Below are positions 59,470-64,000 of a DNA stretch of 64,000 bases, one piece after another (positions within the stretch are counted from its first letter, which is position 1; every line of letters starts with the position of its first letter). The DNA is taken from the NCBI GenBank assembly GCA_013397845.1, contig VZTG01004269.1:106090-170089 (forward strand). The letters run 5' to 3'. The notes below the pieces were generated by a model, which was given only the letters and a program-made list of their open reading frames with translations, was not told the origin of the DNA and did not search any database. The translations under genes were made by a program, and so were the position numbers. Origin of the DNA: Melanocharis versteri (taxonomy: Eukaryota; Chordata; Aves; Passeriformes; Melanocharitidae).

Positions 59470-60416
59470 CAGAATCATAGAATGATAGATGTTTTGGGTT
59501 GGAAGGGATCTTAAAGGTCGTCTAGTTCCAGCCCCTCTGCCATAGGCAGGGACATCTTCCCCGAAACCAGGCTGCTCAGAGCTACATCCAGCCTGGCTTT
59601 GAACACTTCCAGGGATGGGGCATCCGCAGCTTCTCTGGGCAACCTGTTCTGGTGCCTCACCACCCTCATAGCAAAGAGCTTCCTCCTAATATCTACTCTA
59701 AACCTACTCTCTTTCAGTTTGAATTCATTCCCCTTTGTCCTATCATTACCTGAACTTGTAAGAAGTCTCTTTTTATCATTCTTGTAGGCTCCCATCAGGA
59801 ACTGGAAGGCTGCAGTTAGGTCACACAGAAGCCTTCTCTTCTCCAGGCTGCATAATCTCAAATCTCTGAGCCTTTCCTCATCGGAGAGGTGCTTCATCCC
59901 TCTAATCATCTTGGTGGCTCTCCTCTGGACTCTAACAGGTTTGGGTTTCTTTTGTGCTAAGGGCCTCCAGAGCTGGATGCAGCACTCCAGGTGGGGTCTC
60001 ATCAGAACAGAGCAGAGGGACAGAATCCCCTCCCTCGCCCTACTGCCCATGCTGCTTTTGCTGCAGCCCAGGACACGCTTGTCTTTCTGGGCTGGGAGTG
60101 CACCTGGCTGAGTCATGTCCAGCCCCTCATCCAACAGCACCCAGAAGTCCTTCTCAGCAGGGCTGCTTTCCATCTGTCCATTCCCCAGCCTGTGTTGATA
60201 CTGGGGCTTGCCCTGAGCCAGGTGCAGCACCTTGCACTTGGTCTTGTTGAATCTCATGACATTCCCATGGGCCCACTTCTCGAGTTTGTCCAGGTCCCTC
60301 TGGATGGCATCCCGCCCTTCAGGAGTGTCAACAGCACCACAGTTGCAGGTAACATCTGCAAATTTGCTGAGGCTGATATCAGGGGTGGCTGGAGAATCAG
60401 AGTTTGCTATGATCAA
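59470..60416 (-). mobile_element. CR1 LINE, 3' part with 301-codon ORF2 fragment
   Basis: The 3' tail octamers (AATCATAGAATGATAG on plus) lie at 59470-59490, and the ORF ends with TAA at 59513-59511. The minus-strand frame of 301 codons (60416-59511) covers the end of the reverse-transcriptase core and the C-terminal region typical of CR1 ORF2. Landmarks are KFADV (residues 18-22), VDTPEGRDAIQRDLDKLEKW, FNKTKCKVLHL, AEKD, SRAREG, RPHLE, VQRRATKMIRG, EERLRDL, SLEKRRL and NRLPREA. The family's catalytic FADD reads FADV here, so the second aspartate is lost. Everything upstream (endonuclease, palm motifs before FADD) is absent by 5' truncation. The copy is dead, but it has no internal stop, so it is fairly young or lightly mutated. 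CR1 homology is clear from about 60375 downward; the first 15 or so residues may be flanking DNA. Confidence 0.95.
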
Positions 60417-63348
60417 ACTGGAGAATAAGATGCAAAAAGAAAAATAGAATGGAGTTTCAGAGTTTCAAGACAGGGTTTCCTGCATAAGAAAGATTTGTGG
60501 AAAACAGCTTGCCTGCCTTCCTCACTGGTCCCAATCTAAGTAACCCTAGCCACATAAGAGGGTACAGTGGTGGGTGGTATATTTTCTGTAGCAGAAAAGA
60601 GAAGACAGGAATAATGAATTAGTTAGATATAGAAAGCCTGTGTTACGTAATTTCACTTACTTCCACTGATTAGTGTTGGGCAAAACTCAAAGGGCTAGGT
60701 GCTTGCATTGAAGTCATTCACCCGTTCCCTAAACCCTGACTAACTTCTTGGCAGTCCCTCACCTATTCCCAAGTTCTTTTATGCTTTTCAGTGCTTGATC
60801 TCTCCAAAAGATGCTAAAACTAGGGAGTATATCACTTCTACATTTACTTTCACAGTAATGCAGCTTCTAAAGCACAGAGTGTGTGGGACTGAGCTCAAAG
60901 AAAGGATTTGTGTTTATGTGATCTCAGAATAACCAGTCTTGGGCATATGCACAAATATTCTCAGTGCCCTGTTCTTCCTGTCACTGTCTGCCAGCATCAC
61001 TGTACTCTATTTGCTGTACAGTAAAACTGGGAAACACAGAGATTAAAAACTATTGCTTTCAAGTCTTGATATCCCACTCATTTCCTGTCAGTCTGCTGAT
61101 ATAACTGATCCAGAAGGTGCTTTTCATTAAGAACTACAGTAAGAAAATCTCTTAACACTGGATTTGAATTTTCATGGTAAACAGTAGATTGGGTAACATC
61201 CATTACATGCCACCCATCAAGGAAAGTACACCGTGGTTGTGTCTTAACAGATGTCTAGTGACAAATATCACTCATTTCTGTGGCAATCTTCTTGTGTTAG
61301 CCTTCTTGAGACCAGAGAAGAGATTAGGATTTAGAACAAAACACTTTTTCAATCTACTTTGTAGACAGACTTCCACAAAGGTCCTTACAGACATTCTTTT
61401 ATTCAGCTGTCAGTTGCTTTTAAGTAATTTTAAAAAGTAATGATGAGGATTTGTCTCTCCCCTTGCCTTCTTACAGTGACTTTAAGCAAAGCTCAAAAAG
61501 CCTTGATTTGAACAAACAGATCAGGTTTTAAATGCACAGCAAGAACAGACATTTTAATTGTGGTCTTGAAGAAGGTATTTGTACAAAGATTATAAAGATT
61601 GTTAAAGAAACCTCCACCAATGGCTTCTAGATTTCAATCTAGGTCCCCATTTCTGTTGAAGTTAATTGAAAAGAGATTTCAGGACTTTACTCCTATCTTT
61701 TCATTAGGCGATACTAAATTTGGCACTCCTAGCTGGAGGGCCTTTCTCCATTATTTATACATCTGGTAGTCTTGCAGAGGCTGGATGGATGGACTTCCAT
61801 AAGCATAACTCTTTCCTTCCCAGAATTAGAAAGCCTAAATAGTCGTGTTTTACAGTTGACATGTAAAGCCACTCTGGTTTTATGTGACTGGTAAAAACCA
61901 TTTTATAGTATGAAGTTGAGGAAAATTGCATCCTTCCTGTTTTCAAAGATTTTTGGCTGCTTTCTTAACCAGTGCAAATTGACATGCTTCTTAAATTTTA
62001 GTGTGTTTTTTCTTATCTTTTAAGCCCATCACGCACCATTTCTGAAGTATTGGTGTGACAAAAAGAAACTTCTTGATTAAAAATTTATTTCTTATAGCAT
62101 AGGACACACCTGATTTTGCATCAACTCTCTCATTTAACTAAGTAAAGCTTACAATTCTTTACAATGCATTATGAATAATTAAAATTTTACTAGTGTCTTT
62201 ATTTTTTATGGAAGAAAAACCTAAATACTGATGGCACTCATATCACATACAAAATTTCTTTTTTTTCCCTGCCATTTTTTTTCTTCCCAGTAATCCTCTT
62301 TAGGGGCTTAAAGAAAAAAAAGATAATATCAAGGTCTTTGGTGGCTCTAGGACATTGATTGCCAAACCAAACCATTCTTCCAAATATCAGTAAACTAGGA
62401 GCAGCAGACTGCTGTGAGCTATTTTTTAGCCAAAAGGATTAGATTTGTCTCTTAGATGGGTCTGACATCTAATATAGATTTCCAATGGGTTGAGTTTCGC
62501 CAGTCATAGTTGTGACTTTGTGAGAAGACTTGCAGCTTTCTGAGGGTGGAGTATGTCCCCTGCTGGGGATATGAAGCATGCACCTCAAGCCCTGGCACAG
62601 CAAATATACTCTATTACTTGTTTTTATGAAACCTTGAGCTGAGCTGTGGGCGCGTATCCATGTGGTCAAATCTCCTGGGACAGTTTCTGTTCCTGCTACA
62701 TAGCACAGTGGCTTTTGGACTCAAGTTATGAGTCAGCTATGGTTATTCAGGGCTTGTAAAGAAGTAGGAGGGGAAAAAAGGAAAAGAAAAGAAAGCATTA
62801 CATCCTAGGTAGTTATGTGATTTTAGCCTTTGTTCTGGGGACATACCAGGAAGAGGTACTGTCTCAGGCACTTGCACCATAATTTGTATGGAGAAGTACA
62901 GAAGAAGGACTCTAAAATAATTAAGTGAAAGTATCAAGCTGCACTTGCTAATGAAATCAGGTTTTTATTTATTTTCAGAAAAGTACCAGCATTATTTATG
63001 TAAACAATACAAACTGCATCTGTTAGTTAGCTTTGTGCGAGATTTTCCATATCGCTGAGGTTTAGGGAATATTACTTAGGGAGAATAGCAATTTTAAGGT
63101 TATCATGAGAGTGACAAAGACATTAATTTGACAAGATATGCTCAAGAGACCTGCGATGCAATTGTAGAATTCTTTTTGGCTCTCTCACCTATAATTTCAC
63201 GGAGCTCAGTGTAATTAACACACTTCATGGGATTTAAGTAACATTTGTTTCTTCTTCATCAGAATGCAAATTTGAGAATGATATGGATCTGTACAGGAGA
63301 CAGAAACAACTGTTCCCTAGGTAATAACTTTGCACTGTTTCCTACTGG
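60417..63348. other. Unique DNA, no gene supported
   Basis: About 2.9 kb. No exon, LTR or CR1 text recognised. Non-repetitive sequence at about 62960-63230 reads like conserved non-coding DNA, but this cannot be established from one genome. Confidence 0.5.
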
Positions 63349-63375
63349 AAAAAAAAAAAAAAAAAAAAAAAAAAA
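63349..63375 (+). repeat. Poly-A tract (27 A)
   Basis: Twenty-seven consecutive A residues, followed by TAAGCAACAG and more short A runs. The upstream 100 bp shows no retroposon body. A lysine-rich 86-codon frame through it is an artefact. Confidence 0.92.
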
Positions 63376-64000
63376 TAAGCAACAGAAAAAAAGAAAAAAG
63401 GTGAAAGATGAGTATTACTCAGGATTTATTAGGAAGTTAAGATGTTTTATAGCTGCTACAAATGCAGAAACCAGATATGTCATAAAATTAATGAAAATTA
63501 AATGATTTATTGTCAGCTTGCAAATTTTAGACCTCTTTTTCTTAAAAGATATATGAAATAATGAGATCTGCAGACTGTGTGTCTCTGTGTGTCAAAATGG
63601 GTGTGCAGTCAGCTAAAAAAAATCAGTAGTCAGAAGCCTCTGTTAATTCTTAACCAGGAGGAAAGCATTATAACAAATGAAAGGGAGTAATTATAGGTGT
63701 GCATGTGTGTGCATATGTTTAGAGTACAGAAATACATGCAAGCATTCAAATCAATAATCTTTTTTCTTCAGTAATAACTCAGTCTACAATCAAAGAACAG
63801 ATTAGAAGGCTGGTTACTTCCCTGCCCTACATTCTGCCTCAGCAGACAAAAGAATAACCTAAGTCTGTAACATGTAAAGGCAGATTGGATGGTCCTGATT
63901 ACTCATGCTTTTGATCAGAAAATTGAAATAAAAAAGAATCATACTACATGCATTTTTTTAGTAAAGGAAGTGCAAATTATGCAAATAGTTAATTAGCCAC
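63376..64000. other. Unique DNA to window end
   Basis: Contains a small GTGTGT-rich patch at 63690-63720. The last 30 bases hold a POU-type octamer ATGCAAAT (63979-63986) beside a homeodomain-type TTAATTAG (63989-63996). No gene is seen, and the sequence continues beyond the window. Confidence 0.45.

Noticed and set aside
59954..60428. Plus-strand frames of 98 and 145 codons
   Set aside because: They are antisense shadows of the CR1 ORF2 fragment.
1..64000. CRISPR arrays, operons, tRNA or rRNA genes
   Set aside because: No regularly spaced direct repeats, cloverleaf-like sequence with both promoter boxes, or rRNA text was seen. The sequence is clearly vertebrate.

Overview
The window is vertebrate, almost certainly avian, nuclear DNA. 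The evidence is the repeats. There are several CR1 LINE 3' ends carrying the bird-typical ATTCTATG/ATTCTGTG tail, and several LTRs of the kinds common in neognath birds, including ERVL-like LTRs beginning TGTGGCRGGTT or TGTTGTGGYTTAACCCC on the strand shown. The background is AT-rich and full of A/T homopolymers and short microsatellites. The species cannot be named from this sequence. No bacterial-type operon, CRISPR array, rRNA or tRNA gene was found.

No protein-coding gene of the host can be supported. The window reads as a gene desert or the inside of a very large intron. Most open frames are short and look like chance or low-complexity translations. The only long frame with recognisable homology (59511-60416, minus) is the C-terminal part of a CR1 reverse-transcriptase ORF whose catalytic DD motif is broken. 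One short open frame on the minus strand (47449-47805), with a perfect splice-donor-like AAG|GTAAGG inside it, is kept as a weak exon or relic candidate.

Layout. 1-9.5 kb: unique AT-rich DNA. 9.5-10.7 kb: a truncated ERVL-like LTR abutting a CR1 RT-domain fragment with a stop and frameshifts. 10.7-16.6 kb: unique DNA with one poly-A. 16.6-21.5 kb: two solo LTRs in the same orientation (16630-17397 with a GTTAT target duplication, and 18046-18618), plus two G/T-only tracts. 21.5-28.6 kb: unique DNA, (TTTG)n, and a GC-rich patch near 23.4 kb. 28633-28903: an internally deleted solo LTR with an ATCTC duplication. 31.5 kb: a CR1 3' fragment. 34563-35207: a GC/CpG-rich class II (ERVK-like) solo LTR with a 6-bp AAGATC duplication, TATA box and polyadenylation signal. 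37.7 and 44.1 kb: CR1 tails. 39.7 kb: a 24-bp perfect palindrome. 49.0 kb: a (GACAT)11 microsatellite. 52.2-54.5 kb: a decayed LTR, an old unplaced repeat-like segment, and a long LTR in the opposite orientation to the 16.6-kb copy. 58.7 and 59.5-60.4 kb: two CR1 copies. The rest is unique DNA, with a few homeodomain/POU-motif-rich stretches that could be regulatory.

There is no set of genes here that works together, and no new biological system is evident. The most informative observations are target-site duplications that date and define LTR insertions, a CpG-rich LTR with promoter-like signals in AT-rich DNA, a minisatellite-like U3, and a few unexplained patches. Repeat family assignments rest on recognition of consensus sequences from memory, not on a database search.
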